NCBI GenBank assembly: GCA_017526785.1
Contig: JAFXQV010000032.1
Location: 1 to 44,660 of the forward strand
Reading direction: 5' to 3'
From: Oscillibacter sp.
Lineage (GTDB): Bacteria; Bacillota; Clostridia; Oscillospirales; Oscillospiraceae
Length of the DNA: 44,660 bases
This document shows positions 8,332 through 16,464 of this stretch, in pieces. The stretch's first letter is position 1. Each line of letters starts with the position of its first letter. A model generated the notes under the pieces. The model saw only the letters and a program-made list of their open reading frames with translations, was not told the DNA's origin and made no database searches. A program made the position numbers and the translations under genes.

Positions 8332-9356
8332 ATATTTTACTGGTACTGACGGGCGGCACCATCTGCACGAGTGTCCGGGACGGTCTGCGCACACTCGACA
8401 CGGAGGCGGCGTCGTTGCGGCTTGTGGAGGCGTTCCGAAACTCCGGTTCCGCGTTCGCGGACGCCCGTTTCACAGTCGGGGAGCGCTTCCACACGCTCAG
8501 CGAAAATATGACCGTGGCCGTCTGGAATCGTATGGCGGACTGCTTCCGCACCGTGGACTTTTCGCGGTTCGACGGCGTGATTGTCGCTCACGGCACGGAT
8601 ACACTTGCTTATACCGCTTCCATGTTCGCGTTACTGCTGGCGGGCGTCGGTGTGCCGATAGTGTTTGTGTCGAGCAACGCGCCGCTGGAACACGGCGACG
8701 CCCGCGCCAACGGTGCCGCGAATTTCCGCGCCGCCGTGGAGTGCGTCGGAGGCGGTATCCCGCCGGGGGTGTACGTGACCTACCGGAACGTCTCGGACAG
8801 GCGCATGTACTTGCACGAGGCTTGTCGTTTGAGGCAGTGCGGCGACTACTCCGAGGACTTCCACAGCGCCGGGGCGGTGGATATCACGGAGACACTGTCC
8901 GGAATATCCGGCGCGGCGTCCCCGTCCGCGCCGCTTCTGTACGCGCTCGACGAACCCTTGACCGACTGCGTTTTGCATATCCGCCCCTATGTCGGTATCC
9001 GCTACGACGCGTACGGCGTCGAGAAATTCCGGGCGGTTTTGCACGGCGCGTACCATTCCGGCACGGCCTGTATCGGTGACGGACACGCGCCGGGGTCTAT
9101 TCTGTACCTGCTGAACCGCTGCGCCGACGGCGGGACGGAACTGTACCTTTCCCCGGCGCGGAATCAGGGCGAGGTCTACGACACGGTTCCCGCCATGCTG
9201 AACCACGTTCACGGCGGGAAGCGTATCATCCCGCTATACGGCACGACCACGGAAACCGCCTACTGCAAACTGCTCTTGTGGCATTCCTGCAAAAGTGTCC
9301 GGGAACGGTATCCCGATTTTCTGACTTGCAATTTCTGCGGCGAGGCGATACAATAG
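8328..9356 (+). CDS. Asparaginase-like (AnsA/GatD superfamily) protein
   Basis: 342-residue member of the L-asparaginase superfamily (Asn to Asp plus ammonia). The nucleophile motif LTGGTI gives Thr11, and IVAHGTDTLAY gives Thr90/Asp91; SSNAPLEHGDARANGAANF corresponds to the usual SxxPLxxxRxDGxxN stretch. I do not see the conserved Thr-Lys of the second catalytic dyad; in the corresponding region (LHEACRLRQCGDY) an Arg seems to take its place, so activity needs testing. No signal peptide, so cytoplasmic. It starts at GTG 8328, overlapping gatB2 by 4 bases. It lacks the N-terminal domain of archaeal GatD, an asparaginase relative that feeds ammonia to the GatB homologue GatE; given the dead GatA1, an ammonia-supplying role is conceivable but speculative. 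Confidence 0.85.
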   Translation: MNILLVLTGGTICTSVRDGLRTLDTEAASLRLVEAFRNSGSAFADARFTVGERFHTLSENMTVAVWNRMADCFRTVDFSRFDGVIVAHGTDTLAYTASMFALLLAGVGVPIVFVSSNAPLEHGDARANGAANFRAAVECVGGGIPPGVYVTYRNVSDRRMYLHEACRLRQCGDYSEDFHSAGAVDITETLSGISGAASPSAPLLYALDEPLTDCVLHIRPYVGIRYDAYGVEKFRAVLHGAYHSGTACIGDGHAPGSILYLLNRCADGGTELYLSPARNQGEVYDTVPAMLNHVHGGKRIIPLYGTTTETAYCKLLLWHSCKSVRERYPDFLTCNFCGEAIQ

Positions 9357-9387
9357 CGGTATCACAATCACACGGAGAAATTGCGCT

Positions 9388-10494
9388 ATGAAAAAGATTA
9401 TGGTAGTGTTCGGCACCCGCCCGGAAGCCATTAAAATGTGTCCGCTGGTCAACGAACTGAAAACGCGTCCCGGACTGCAAACCGTCCTCTGCGTCACCGG
9501 ACAACACCGCCGCATGTTAGACCAAGCGCTGGAGGCGTTCGGCGTCACGCCCGACTATGACCTGTCCATCATGAAAGACAGGCAGACACTGTTTGACATT
9601 ACGGTGAACATTCTGGAACGTATCCGCGCCGTGTTGGAGGAAGTCAAGCCGGACGTGGTGCTTGTCCACGGCGACACGTCCACGACGTTTGTCACGGCGC
9701 TGGCCTGCTTCTACATGCGGATACCCGTGGGGCATGTCGAGGCCGGACTGCGTACCTACAACATCGACAGCCCCTACCCGGAGGAGTTCAACCGGGAGGC
9801 CGTGTCCGTCATCAGCCGCTACAACTTCACGCCGACAAAGTTGAGCCGTGACAACCTGCTCCGCGAGGGCAAAAAGCCCGATACCATCTTCATCACCGGG
9901 AACACGGCCATTGACGCGCTCCGGACGACCGTCCGGGAAGACTACCACCACCCCGAACTTGACTGGGCGGCCGGAAGCCGCCTGATTCTGATAACCGCCC
10001 ACCGCCGCGAGAATTTGGGGCAACCTATGCGGAACATGTTCCGGGCAATCCGGCGCGTGATGAACGAACACCCCGACACGAAAGCCATCTACCCCATACA
10101 CATGAACCCGGCCGTAAGAGAGGCCGCGCAAGCCGAACTCGGCAACGACGACCGTATACGCCTGATAGAGCCGCTGGACGTGCTGGACTTCCACAACTTC
10201 ATGGCGCGAAGCTACCTGATTCTGACGGATTCGGGCGGCATTCAGGAGGAAGCGCCGAGTTTGGGGAAACCCGTGCTTGTCATGCGCGACACGACCGAGC
10301 GCCCGGAGGGTATCGACGCCGGGACGCTCCGGCTTGTCGGCACCGACGAACGGACGATTTACGACGAGTTCACGCGCCTGTTGGAGAATCCCGCCGCTTA
10401 TGAAACCATGTCCCGCGCCTCGAACCCGTACGGCGACGGCCACGCCTGCGAGCGTATCGCGGATATTTTGGAGTACGGCAAGACGGAACGCTGA
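9388..10494 (+). CDS. wecB: UDP-N-acetylglucosamine 2-epimerase (non-hydrolysing)
   Basis: Interconverts UDP-GlcNAc and UDP-ManNAc for cell-wall teichoic acid, capsule or glycan synthesis; cytoplasmic. The 368-residue protein shows VFGTRPEAIKMCPLV near the N-terminus, VLVHGDTSTTF, HVEAGLRTYNIDSPYPEEFN, ITAHRRENLG, and LTDSGGIQEEAPSLGKPVLV with RDTTERPE, all diagnostic of the family and including the conserved acidic residues and His-Arg-Arg. GGAG at 9373-9376 precedes ATG 9388. It begins only 31 bases after the asparaginase-like gene and may be the last gene of the T-box operon; a terminator follows. Confidence 0.96.
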   Translation: MKKIMVVFGTRPEAIKMCPLVNELKTRPGLQTVLCVTGQHRRMLDQALEAFGVTPDYDLSIMKDRQTLFDITVNILERIRAVLEEVKPDVVLVHGDTSTTFVTALACFYMRIPVGHVEAGLRTYNIDSPYPEEFNREAVSVISRYNFTPTKLSRDNLLREGKKPDTIFITGNTAIDALRTTVREDYHHPELDWAAGSRLILITAHRRENLGQPMRNMFRAIRRVMNEHPDTKAIYPIHMNPAVREAAQAELGNDDRIRLIEPLDVLDFHNFMARSYLILTDSGGIQEEAPSLGKPVLVMRDTTERPEGIDAGTLRLVGTDERTIYDEFTRLLENPAAYETMSRASNPYGDGHACERIADILEYGKTER

Positions 10495-10500
10495 CAAAAC

Positions 10501-10532
10501 GCCCTCCCCGGCTATCGGGGAGGGCGAACTTT
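10501..10532 (+). terminator. Hairpin after wecB, probable terminator
   Basis: GCCCTCCCCG (10501-10510) pairs with CGGGGAGGGC (10516-10525) around GCTAT, followed by a short T stretch. It lies between convergent genes and could act on both strands. The same stem recurs at 36685-36706. Confidence 0.6.
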
Positions 10533-10556
10533 TGACAGGCGCGGCGTATGCTGACG

Positions 10557-11372
10557 CTATTTTTCGGCGGGTTCGGCGGGGGCTTGCAGTGCCAGCACGA
10601 GAAATCCGGCCAGCGCCGCCGCGCTCCCGCAGAACAACAGCGGCGTGGAGATGTAGTCGCTTTTGTCGAACAGGACGCACAGAGAGAGCGTCACGGCACC
10701 CCCGGCGGAAACCGTGAACTGCCGCAAGTCGCCGCTCTCGAACGTGAACGCCGAGAAGGCGTAGAAGCCCAGCACATGGAACAGCAACGCCATCAGCGAC
10801 GGGGCGTAGTCCTCCAAGACGGGGTTCACGGAGTCGATACGGTAGAAGGTCACGAGGCGGAAGGCCAGCGCCACGGCGGGAACCATGACCAAGGCGCGGT
10901 GGCGCATGTCCCCGCGCAGACAGGCGCGTGCGCACTCGAACACCGCCCACGCCGACAGAAGCGCCAGCGCCCCGGACACGCACTGTACGCCCGTACCCAT
11001 GCCGACGGCTTCCCCGGAAATCATCCCGGCGTATTCGTAAGACTGCCTGCCGTTGAGGGCGTCGACGATATCCGCGACGCCCGAGAGGCACAGCAGCGCC
11101 GCCCCCGCCACTGGCAACACGCACAGAGCGCGGTTCCGCGCGCGGAACGGAAAGCGCGGGTTGCCGCCGTCCGACAGGTGCCGCGACTGGACGGCCAGCG
11201 CCGCCAGAACCAGCGCCAGCAGTGCCAGCAACGCCGGAAAGGACGGGTTCCCGGATACGGGAAGCCCGGTACCCGGTTCAAACCCGGCGCGGAGGTTCCA
11301 GAGACGCAGAATCAGCGCCGCCACGCCCCCCGCCGCCGCCGTCAACGGAATCCGTAATTCTTTCGTTATCAT
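10557..11372 (-). CDS. Polytopic membrane protein of unknown function
   Basis: Unrecognised 271-residue integral membrane protein. It has about seven hydrophobic segments, for example LLALLALVLAALAV, VLPVAGAALLCLSGVADIV, LVMVPAVALAFRLVTF, LMALLFHVLGFYAFSAF and LLFCGSAAALAGFLVLALQ. The first loop has LRAGFEPGTGLPV. ATG 11372 follows a modest AGAGG, and its own promoter lies at 11407-11435. It stands alone, convergent with wecB and divergent from the lysozyme gene. A similarly long frame exists on the plus strand, but only the minus frame shows the hydrophobic pattern of a real protein. No function is claimed. Confidence 0.8.
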   Translation of the reverse strand: MITKELRIPLTAAAGGVAALILRLWNLRAGFEPGTGLPVSGNPSFPALLALLALVLAALAVQSRHLSDGGNPRFPFRARNRALCVLPVAGAALLCLSGVADIVDALNGRQSYEYAGMISGEAVGMGTGVQCVSGALALLSAWAVFECARACLRGDMRHRALVMVPAVALAFRLVTFYRIDSVNPVLEDYAPSLMALLFHVLGFYAFSAFTFESGDLRQFTVSAGGAVTLSLCVLFDKSDYISTPLLFCGSAAALAGFLVLALQAPAEPAEK

Positions 11373-11406
11373 AAACAGTTCAACCTCTTATTATCGGAAT
11401 ACGGCT

Positions 11407-11435
11407 ATCCTACCACAATTCAAGGCGTTTGTCTA
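11407..11435 (-). promoter_or_regulatory. Candidate sigma-A promoter for the membrane protein gene at 10557-11372
   Basis: Reading the minus strand, TAGACA (11435-11430) is followed after 17 bases by TAGGAT (11412-11407). The -10 equals that of the aspS promoter; the -35 has one mismatch. Confidence 0.6.
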
Positions 11436-11571
11436 TGGGGTGCGAAAACGTTTTTTACCAGGATTATCCAAGCAAGGCGTTTCCCTTGCGGAACGCCCCG
11501 GACTTTCGCGCCGATTGTACGGGAATCCCGCTTTTCAGGGCAACTTTCCACAAAACGGAAGAAATTTTGGG

Positions 11572-11600
11572 TTGCATTTTCTGTGAAAGTCTGCTATACT
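11572..11600 (+). promoter_or_regulatory. sigma-A promoter of the GH25 lysozyme gene
   Basis: TTGCAT (11572-11577), 17 bases, TATACT (11595-11600). Transcription would start near 11607, giving a leader of about 50 bases before TTG 11656. Confidence 0.75.
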
Positions 11601-11655
11601 GTGCCTCGTAGCATTCCGCATGTTGTGCGACGAAACAGAAAGGAAGGCGAACAGT

Positions 11656-12687
11656 TTGGACGATACAGGCCTTACAACCCCGAACCGTCACCGCAGACGC
11701 CAGCGCCGTGAACGGTTCGGAGAATTCGGACGCCGCGTCCGGCGGCGGCGGAAAACCCGCGTGGTGATTGCGCTGTACATTCTGCTCTTTTTCGCGCTGT
11801 CCGTGGTGGGCGCGGTACGTGCGGCGACCTCCGGGGCGGTCTCCCGCTCGTTCGACGAGGAGGAAAGTTACTCCGCCGTCGACGAAAACGGCATTCTGGA
11901 GGCTCCGGAATTTCCCGCGCTCAGCGCCGTGACGCCCGTACTGAATACCACCGCCTTTGTCTTTCAGGATATCGCCCCCTTGCGCTTTCAGGACAGTGAC
12001 TTCGTCTGGGAGGGCGACAGGCTCACCTACACGGGCGACGAGTATGACGTGCGCTTCGGAATCGACATTTCCTCCTACCAGACGGAAGACCGACGAGACC
12101 AGAAAATCGACTGGGAGGCCGCCAAAGCCGACGGCGTGGAGTTCGCAATCATCCGCGTGGCAATCCGGGGGACAAGCGAGGGCGCGCTTTGGATTGACGA
12201 CTTTTTCGGGCAGAACATCGACGGAGCCATGGCGGCCGGGCTTCAAACCGGCGTCTACGTCTTTTCTCAGGCCGTGAACGCGCAAGAGGCGCTCGAAGAG
12301 GCCGAACTGGTCATTGACTGTCTGCGCGGCCACCCCATTGACGGCCCCGTTTGCTTTGACTGGGAAGTGGAGAACCGAACCTACCGGACATATCGAGTAT
12401 CGGGAGACGTGGCGACGGCGTGCGCGCTGGCGTTCTGTCAGCGAATCGAGGAAGCGGGCTACACGCCCATGATTTACACCAGTCACGAAATCGCCGACCT
12501 GCGCTACGACTGGGACACGCTCTCGGCGTACCGCCTCTGGTATCCGTGGTACATGTCGAAAAGCGACCACGTTTCCAGCGGCAGATTCTACCCCCATATG
12601 GTCATCTGGCAGTTCAGCAAGAAGTGCGAGGTCGACGGCGTGGGGAAACGGGTGGACGGAAACCTATGGTTCCGCCCGAAATACTGA
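11656..12687 (+). CDS. Membrane-anchored GH25 family lysozyme (N-acetylmuramidase)
   Basis: Cleaves the MurNAc-GlcNAc bond of peptidoglycan. A very basic cytoplasmic N-terminus (RHRRRQRRERF...) is followed by one transmembrane helix at about 34-57, then a linker, then the GH25 barrel. The barrel starts at FGIDISSYQ, which carries the first catalytic-site Asp, and contains IDWEAAKADGVEFAIIRV, GLQTGVYVFSQAVN and the catalytic DWE in VCFDWEVEN. MIYTSHEIADLRYDW and a WYMSK/WQFSKKCEVDGV end are typical of the family. An ATG at 11620 is in frame but has no ribosome site; TTG 11656 sits 8 bases after AAAGGAAGG, giving 343 residues. The domain would lie outside the cell. Probably used in wall remodelling. 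Confidence 0.9.
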   Translation: MDDTGLTTPNRHRRRQRRERFGEFGRRVRRRRKTRVVIALYILLFFALSVVGAVRAATSGAVSRSFDEEESYSAVDENGILEAPEFPALSAVTPVLNTTAFVFQDIAPLRFQDSDFVWEGDRLTYTGDEYDVRFGIDISSYQTEDRRDQKIDWEAAKADGVEFAIIRVAIRGTSEGALWIDDFFGQNIDGAMAAGLQTGVYVFSQAVNAQEALEEAELVIDCLRGHPIDGPVCFDWEVENRTYRTYRVSGDVATACALAFCQRIEEAGYTPMIYTSHEIADLRYDWDTLSAYRLWYPWYMSKSDHVSSGRFYPHMVIWQFSKKCEVDGVGKRVDGNLWFRPKY

Positions 12688-12692
12688 GACCG

Positions 12693-12722
12693 GAAACGGC
12701 TTCCCGAACGGGAAGCCGTTTC
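12693..12722. terminator. Bidirectional terminator between GH25 gene and jag
   Basis: GAAACGGCTTCCCG (12693-12706) pairs perfectly with 12709-12722 across AA. It sits 5 bases after the lysozyme stop and 9 bases beyond the jag stop on the other strand. The T tails are weak. Confidence 0.7.
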
Positions 12723-12731
12723 AGTTATCGG

Positions 12732-13727
12732 TCAGGCGTTTTCGCGGTCGAAGGCAATCACTACGCGGCGGTTGGGGTCGACGCCCGTGGAATACGTATT
12801 CACGCCGGGGAAGTCCTGCAAGGCGGTGTGTATGACGTGGCGCTCGTAGGCGTTCATGGGCTCTAAGGTACGGCTGCGGCGGTACTTGACCACTTTCGCG
12901 GCCTCTTTCCGGGCTAAGTTCTGCAGGCTCTGCTCCCGCTTCTCGCGGTAGCCCTCGGCGTCAAGCTGTATCCGCACCCGGAGGCCGTTCCGGTTCACGG
13001 AGTAGTTGGTCAACTGCTGGATGGCGTCGAGTGTCTCCCCGCGGCGTCCGATGAGCGCGCCCATGCCTGCGCCCTCCAAAATGACCTTGTAACGGCCTTC
13101 CTCCGGTCGGTAGACGCGGATTTCCGCCTTGATGTCCATATGTTCCAGCAGTCCGGACAGAAAGGCGCGGATTGCCGCCGCCTTTTCGTCGCTGACTTCC
13201 TCCGTGGGGACAGTCTCGCTTTCCGGCACGGGAACGGCTGTCTGTTCCGGGTTGCGGGAAGCCGACTTCTGTTCCGGCGCTTTCGGAACGGGTTTCTGTT
13301 CCGGGACTTTGGAAGCGGCTTTGGGCTTGCGGCGCTGGCGCGCGCGGCGCGGACGTTCGTCGGCGTCCGGCGCGGGTTCGCCCGACTGCGCCGGGGTCTG
13401 CGCTTCCGCTTCGACGGGCGTTGTACGCACTTCCGCCGGGGCTTCGACGGGTTTCCTGTCGCGGCGGCGTTCCCTTGCGGGCTTTTCCTCCGGCGCGGCG
13501 GCTACGGATACCGCGGGCGTCTCCGGCCGGACGGGTTCCGGTTCCGGCTTGTCCTCGCCGTAACTCATGCGGATTTTCGCCGGGGCGCTCCCGAACCCCA
13601 AAAAGCCCGCCTTCGCCCGTTCCAGAATCTCAACCGAAACCTCGTCCCGGTCAAGCCCTAACTTCTCCAGCCCCTTCCGGATGGCTTCCTCCTCGGTTTT
13701 GCCCGTGATGTCGATATAGTCTCTCAT
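12732..13727 (-). CDS. jag: Jag/KhpB RNA-binding protein
   Basis: RNA-binding partner in the YidC-linked cluster; in streptococci KhpB affects cell elongation and binds small RNAs. Domains: Jag N-terminal domain at 1-60 (MRDYIDITGK, then ILERAKAGFLGFG), a long Pro/Glu/Lys-rich low-complexity linker at about 70-195 with recurrent PEQK units, a KH domain (GALIGRRGETLDAIQQ), and a C-terminal R3H domain (EPMNAYERHVIHTAL). At 331 residues it is longer than B. subtilis Jag, owing to the linker. The frame stays open further upstream, but that is the shadow of yidC; ATG 13727 has GAGGAG about 9 bases before it. It is the last gene of the rpmH-rnpA-yidD-yidC-jag unit, 14 bases after yidC. Confidence 0.95.
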   Translation of the reverse strand: MRDYIDITGKTEEEAIRKGLEKLGLDRDEVSVEILERAKAGFLGFGSAPAKIRMSYGEDKPEPEPVRPETPAVSVAAAPEEKPARERRRDRKPVEAPAEVRTTPVEAEAQTPAQSGEPAPDADERPRRARQRRKPKAASKVPEQKPVPKAPEQKSASRNPEQTAVPVPESETVPTEEVSDEKAAAIRAFLSGLLEHMDIKAEIRVYRPEEGRYKVILEGAGMGALIGRRGETLDAIQQLTNYSVNRNGLRVRIQLDAEGYREKREQSLQNLARKEAAKVVKYRRSRTLEPMNAYERHVIHTALQDFPGVNTYSTGVDPNRRVVIAFDRENA

Positions 13728-13741
13728 GGTGGCGTGTCTCC

Positions 13742-14896
13742 TCAAGTGTCGTATCGGTCGGCTTTGTAGGAGCGCCCCCGCGCGTACGGACGGTCTCCGA
13801 TACGTCCGGCCTCGTTGGTGCTGTTGCGCCCCGCCTTCGCGGCCTGCGCCTCGCGTGCGGCGCGTTGCTTCTCTTTCAGGGTCTTTTTCTTGGGCTGTTC
13901 CTGCCTGCGCCGCTCCTGCTCGACGCGCCCTTCCTCGATACGCCGTTTCCGGTCGGCCTCGACGGCGGCCGCGTGGGCGGCCTCCTCCTCCTCCATGCGC
14001 TTCAGGAAGAACTTCCCCATGAAGTATTCCTGCACGCCCGAAAACACGCTCTGCGCAATCCAGTACACGCCCAGCGCGGCGGGCATGGAGAACGCGATGA
14101 ACACGGAGAACAACGGCATGGTGTACATCATGGACTTTGCCGAACTCGCGGCGGCTCCGTCCTGCACGGGCTGTTGTTTCAGCGTAATGCGGCTGATGAG
14201 GAACTGTGACAGACCCGCAAGAATTGGAATCAGAAGCAGTCCGATTGTCTGCCATGACGGCGTGAACCCGGAAAGGTGGCTCGACGGTGCCGCCGCTAAA
14301 TCCAGTCCCAGAAACTGGTAGTTGATGTCAATCCAGCCGTCGACGTTCTCGACAAGGTTCGGGTACTGGTCGGTCACGAGTTTTGCAAGGTTAATCTGCC
14401 CGAATCCGGTCAACTGCGTGATACCGTCCTTGACGACGGCTTCCCCGTTGCGCATGAACACTATCGACGACATGTCCGCGCCCGCCGCCGTCAACTGGTC
14501 GACAAGCGTCTGCACCAAGTCCCCCGACAACATCATAAAGCGCGTTATCGGCTGACGGATTATCGAGTACAGGGCAATCAGAATCGGCAACGGGAGAAAG
14601 CTCCAGAAACACCCGCCCATGGGGTTCACGCCCTCTTCCTCGTAGAGCCGCGCCATTTCCTCGTTGAGCTTGGCCTGATTGTTGGCGTACTTCTTTTGAA
14701 GCTCCTGCATTTTTCCGGAAACGCGGTTCATGCGCATCATGCTCTTTTTGCTCCTGAGTTGGAGGGGAAGCAGAACCAGCTTGACCGCCAGCGTGAAGAA
14801 AATGATAGCCAGTCCGTAGGAATGGGTCAAGGTGTAGAAAATCCGAACCAGCCATGCGAACGGGATACAGATATAGTATCCGAGCGTTGAAAACAT
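13742..14896 (-). CDS. yidC: Membrane protein insertase YidC/OxaI family
   Basis: Inserts and folds membrane proteins with or without SecYEG. The 384-residue protein lacks a lipoprotein signal and has transmembrane helices at about 8-25, 28-47 (GLAIIFFTLAVKLVLLPLQL), 96-115, 215-240 and 260-290. The conserved Arg sits in the first cytoplasmic region (LRSKKSMMRM), followed by the amphipathic hairpin MQELQKKYANNQAKLNEEMARLYEEEGVNP. SMMYTMPLFSVFIAFSMPAALGVYW is the family C-terminal core. A basic tail of about 90 residues (KKKTLKEKQRAAREAQ) probably contacts ribosomes. An extracytoplasmic insertion of about 80 residues separates helices 3 and 4. Confidence 0.96.
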   Translation of the reverse strand: MFSTLGYYICIPFAWLVRIFYTLTHSYGLAIIFFTLAVKLVLLPLQLRSKKSMMRMNRVSGKMQELQKKYANNQAKLNEEMARLYEEEGVNPMGGCFWSFLPLPILIALYSIIRQPITRFMMLSGDLVQTLVDQLTAAGADMSSIVFMRNGEAVVKDGITQLTGFGQINLAKLVTDQYPNLVENVDGWIDINYQFLGLDLAAAPSSHLSGFTPSWQTIGLLLIPILAGLSQFLISRITLKQQPVQDGAAASSAKSMMYTMPLFSVFIAFSMPAALGVYWIAQSVFSGVQEYFMGKFFLKRMEEEEAAHAAAVEADRKRRIEEGRVEQERRRQEQPKKKTLKEKQRAAREAQAAKAGRNSTNEAGRIGDRPYARGRSYKADRYDT

Positions 14897-14931
14897 ACGG
14901 CGAAATCCTCCAAATATCAGAAGTCGAAATT

Positions 14932-15141
14932 CTATGGCACGGGGTCATAGCCGCCCCTGTGGAACGGGTGACAGCGTAAAAACCGCTTGGCGGCCAGCAG
15001 TCCGCCCTTGGCGGCTCCGTACTTCTCCACCGCCTCCAATGCGTACTGCGAACAGGTCGGAATGTAGTTACAGCGCGCCGGAAACAGCGGCGACACGCTC
15101 CGCTGGTAGAAGCGTATACACGAAATCAAAGCCCGTTTCAC
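14932..15141 (-). CDS. yidD: Membrane protein insertion efficiency factor YidD
   Basis: 69-residue YidD, thought to assist YidC-dependent insertion at the inner face of the membrane. Amphipathic N-terminus [19 protein letters not shown], then the signature [41 protein letters not shown]. The start is GTG 15141, whose codon overlaps the rnpA stop (GTGA), a coupled junction typical for these two genes. The frame continues upstream without family similarity. Confidence 0.95.
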   Translation of the reverse strand: MKRALISCIRFYQRSVSPLFPARCNYIPTCSQYALEAVEKYGAAKGGLLAAKRFLRCHPFHRGGYDPVP

Positions 15142-15500
15142 GTCTGGCGCTCCTTTCCGGGTTCGTCCCGAAGCAGTCCGAGCTTCTTGCAGAGCCGGGA
15201 AAACGTCGCGTTGAGCTCCGCCCACGGCGCGAACAGCGTGCGCGTACGTGCCACTAAAATCAAATCCCAGCCGGGGCGGAGTTTGTCGGCGTTGAGGCGG
15301 TATAGCTCCCGCATTCTGCGGCGGGCGCGGTTGCGCTTGACGGCGTTGCCCAGTTTCGTCGACGCCGTAAGCCCCACGCGGTTCCGGCGGAGGCGGTTCT
15401 TCCGGCAGTAAATCACCAGACTTCCCCCCACCGCCGACGTTCCCCGGCGGTACAGGCGCTGGAACTCGTGATTTTTTTTCAGCGTGAGCAGTTCCTTCAT
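15138..15500 (-). CDS. rnpA: Ribonuclease P protein component
   Basis: Protein cofactor of RNase P, which with the catalytic RNA trims the 5' leader of tRNA precursors. 120 residues with [14 protein letters not shown] at the N-terminus and the basic RNR motif [17 protein letters not shown], plus [12 protein letters not shown]. It lies 78 bases downstream of rpmH and overlaps yidD by 4 bases, the standard Firmicutes order. Confidence 0.96.
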   Translation of the reverse strand: MKELLTLKKNHEFQRLYRRGTSAVGGSLVIYCRKNRLRRNRVGLTASTKLGNAVKRNRARRRMRELYRLNADKLRPGWDLILVARTRTLFAPWAELNATFSRLCKKLGLLRDEPGKERQT

Positions 15501-15578
15501 GTCCGCCCCCTTAGCAACTTAGGGACGGAGGAAGATTTCCGCCGCCCCGTAGACGTATTGCAATATGCCCCACGCGAA

Positions 15579-15719
15579 TCAGTACGAGAGGCGGGCGCGA
15601 CCCTTCTCGCGGCGGCGGGACAGGACTTTCCGCCCGTTCGCCGTGGACATCCGTTTCCGGAAGCCGTGGATTTTCTGCCCGTGTAACTTCTTCGGCTGAT
15701 AGGTACGCTTCGTTGCCAT
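15579..15719 (-). CDS. rpmH: 50S ribosomal protein L34
   Basis: 46-residue L34: [47 protein letters not shown] strong GGGGGGTG lies just upstream of ATG 15719, and its promoter is at 15768-15797. In many bacteria rpmH is next to dnaA and oriC; here the divergent neighbour is spoIIIAG instead. Confidence 0.98.
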   Translation of the reverse strand: MATKRTYQPKKLHGQKIHGFRKRMSTANGRKVLSRRREKGRARLSY

Positions 15720-15767
15720 GCTGACACCCCCCTGCTGCGCACATCCGTTCTTTCGTGGCAATACGGC

Positions 15768-15797
15768 AGTATACCATACTTCTACAAAGTGTGTCAA
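15768..15797 (-). promoter_or_regulatory. sigma-A promoter of the rpmH-rnpA-yidD-yidC-jag operon
   Basis: On the minus strand TTGACA (15797-15792), an 18-base spacer, then TATACT (15773-15768); transcription starts near 15761, about 40 bases before rpmH. Confidence 0.85.
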
Positions 15798-15886
15798 CAA
15801 AAAATTCGAGTTTCCTCCGAAATTGTATGCGTACGCGGATTCCCGTCCCCTCTGCCGCCGCAAGCCGGGGCGTCGCCGATACTTCT

Positions 15887-15916
15887 GTCATAACCGCCCG
15901 CGCCGCCGCATACATA
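15887..15916 (+). promoter_or_regulatory. sigma-E-like sporulation promoter of spoIIIAG-AH
   Basis: GTCATAA (15887-15893) and CATACATA (15909-15916) are separated by about 14-15 bases, closely matching the mother-cell sigma-E consensus of B. subtilis (-35 like GTCATATT, -10 like CATACANT). It lies 37 bases before spoIIIAG, as expected for a gene made in the mother cell. Confidence 0.7.
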
Positions 15917-15952
15917 AGAACGGAGATTCTACCGGGAGAGGCAGAGATTGCC

Positions 15953-16441
15953 ATGAGTGCGGAAGGAGTGCGGGCGGCATGGGACAAGTACAGATTCGCG
16001 GCGCTGGTGATGGCGCTTGGCGCGGCGCTGATGCTGTGGCCGACGGGTCAGCGCGGCGCGGCGGCGGCACCGTCGCCGACTCCCGCGCCACAGTCGCGGG
16101 ACCTGCAAGGCGACTTACAGGCGGCCTTGGGCAAAATCCGGGACGTGGGCGCGGTCTGGGTTCTGCTGACGGAGGAGAGCAGTCCGGCGCAGACATTAGC
16201 CCGGGACAGGAAAATCTCTTTTCGCGGGGACGAATACTCCGAAAGCTCCGAGACAGTCCTTCTGGACGCCCAGAACGGGGAAGCGGTCGTCGTGACGCGG
16301 ACGGAGAGCGCGACATACCGGGGGGCACTGGTAGTCTGCGAGGGCGGCGATTTGCCGGCGGTAAAGCTGGCGGTGACGGAGGCCGTCACGGCGCTGACCG
16401 GACTGCCCGCGAACCGGGTCGCGGTGGTAAAATGTCAGTGA
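15953..16441 (+). CDS. spoIIIAG: Stage III sporulation protein AG
   Basis: Ring-forming component of the SpoIIIA-SpoIIQ channel linking mother cell and forespore. 162 residues: short cytoplasmic N-terminus, one transmembrane segment (YRFAALVMALGAALMLW), an Ala/Pro linker, then the ring-building domain with LQAALGKIRDVGAVWVLLTE, SESSETVLLD, and the diagnostic end YRGALVVCEGGDLPAVKLAV. It is shorter than B. subtilis SpoIIIAG (about 229 aa), mainly in the insertion. ATG 15953 has GGGAGAG about 12 bases upstream, a rather long spacing; frames further upstream have no sense. Followed 23 bases later by spoIIIAH. The rest of the spoIIIA operon is absent from this window. Confidence 0.88.
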   Translation: MSAEGVRAAWDKYRFAALVMALGAALMLWPTGQRGAAAAPSPTPAPQSRDLQGDLQAALGKIRDVGAVWVLLTEESSPAQTLARDRKISFRGDEYSESSETVLLDAQNGEAVVVTRTESATYRGALVVCEGGDLPAVKLAVTEAVTALTGLPANRVAVVKCQ

Positions 16442-16464
16442 TTGTCTGGAGGAGGAAAAACGCG

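Noticed and set aside
9517-11124. Minus-strand frame of 535 codons through wecB
   Set aside because: It covers a certain gene (wecB) and a terminator and reads as Arg/Val/Gly-rich shadow sequence.
10548-11357. Plus-strand frame of 269 codons opposite the membrane protein
   Set aside because: Highly charged Gln/Arg-rich translation without ribosome site; the minus strand has clear membrane helices and a promoter.
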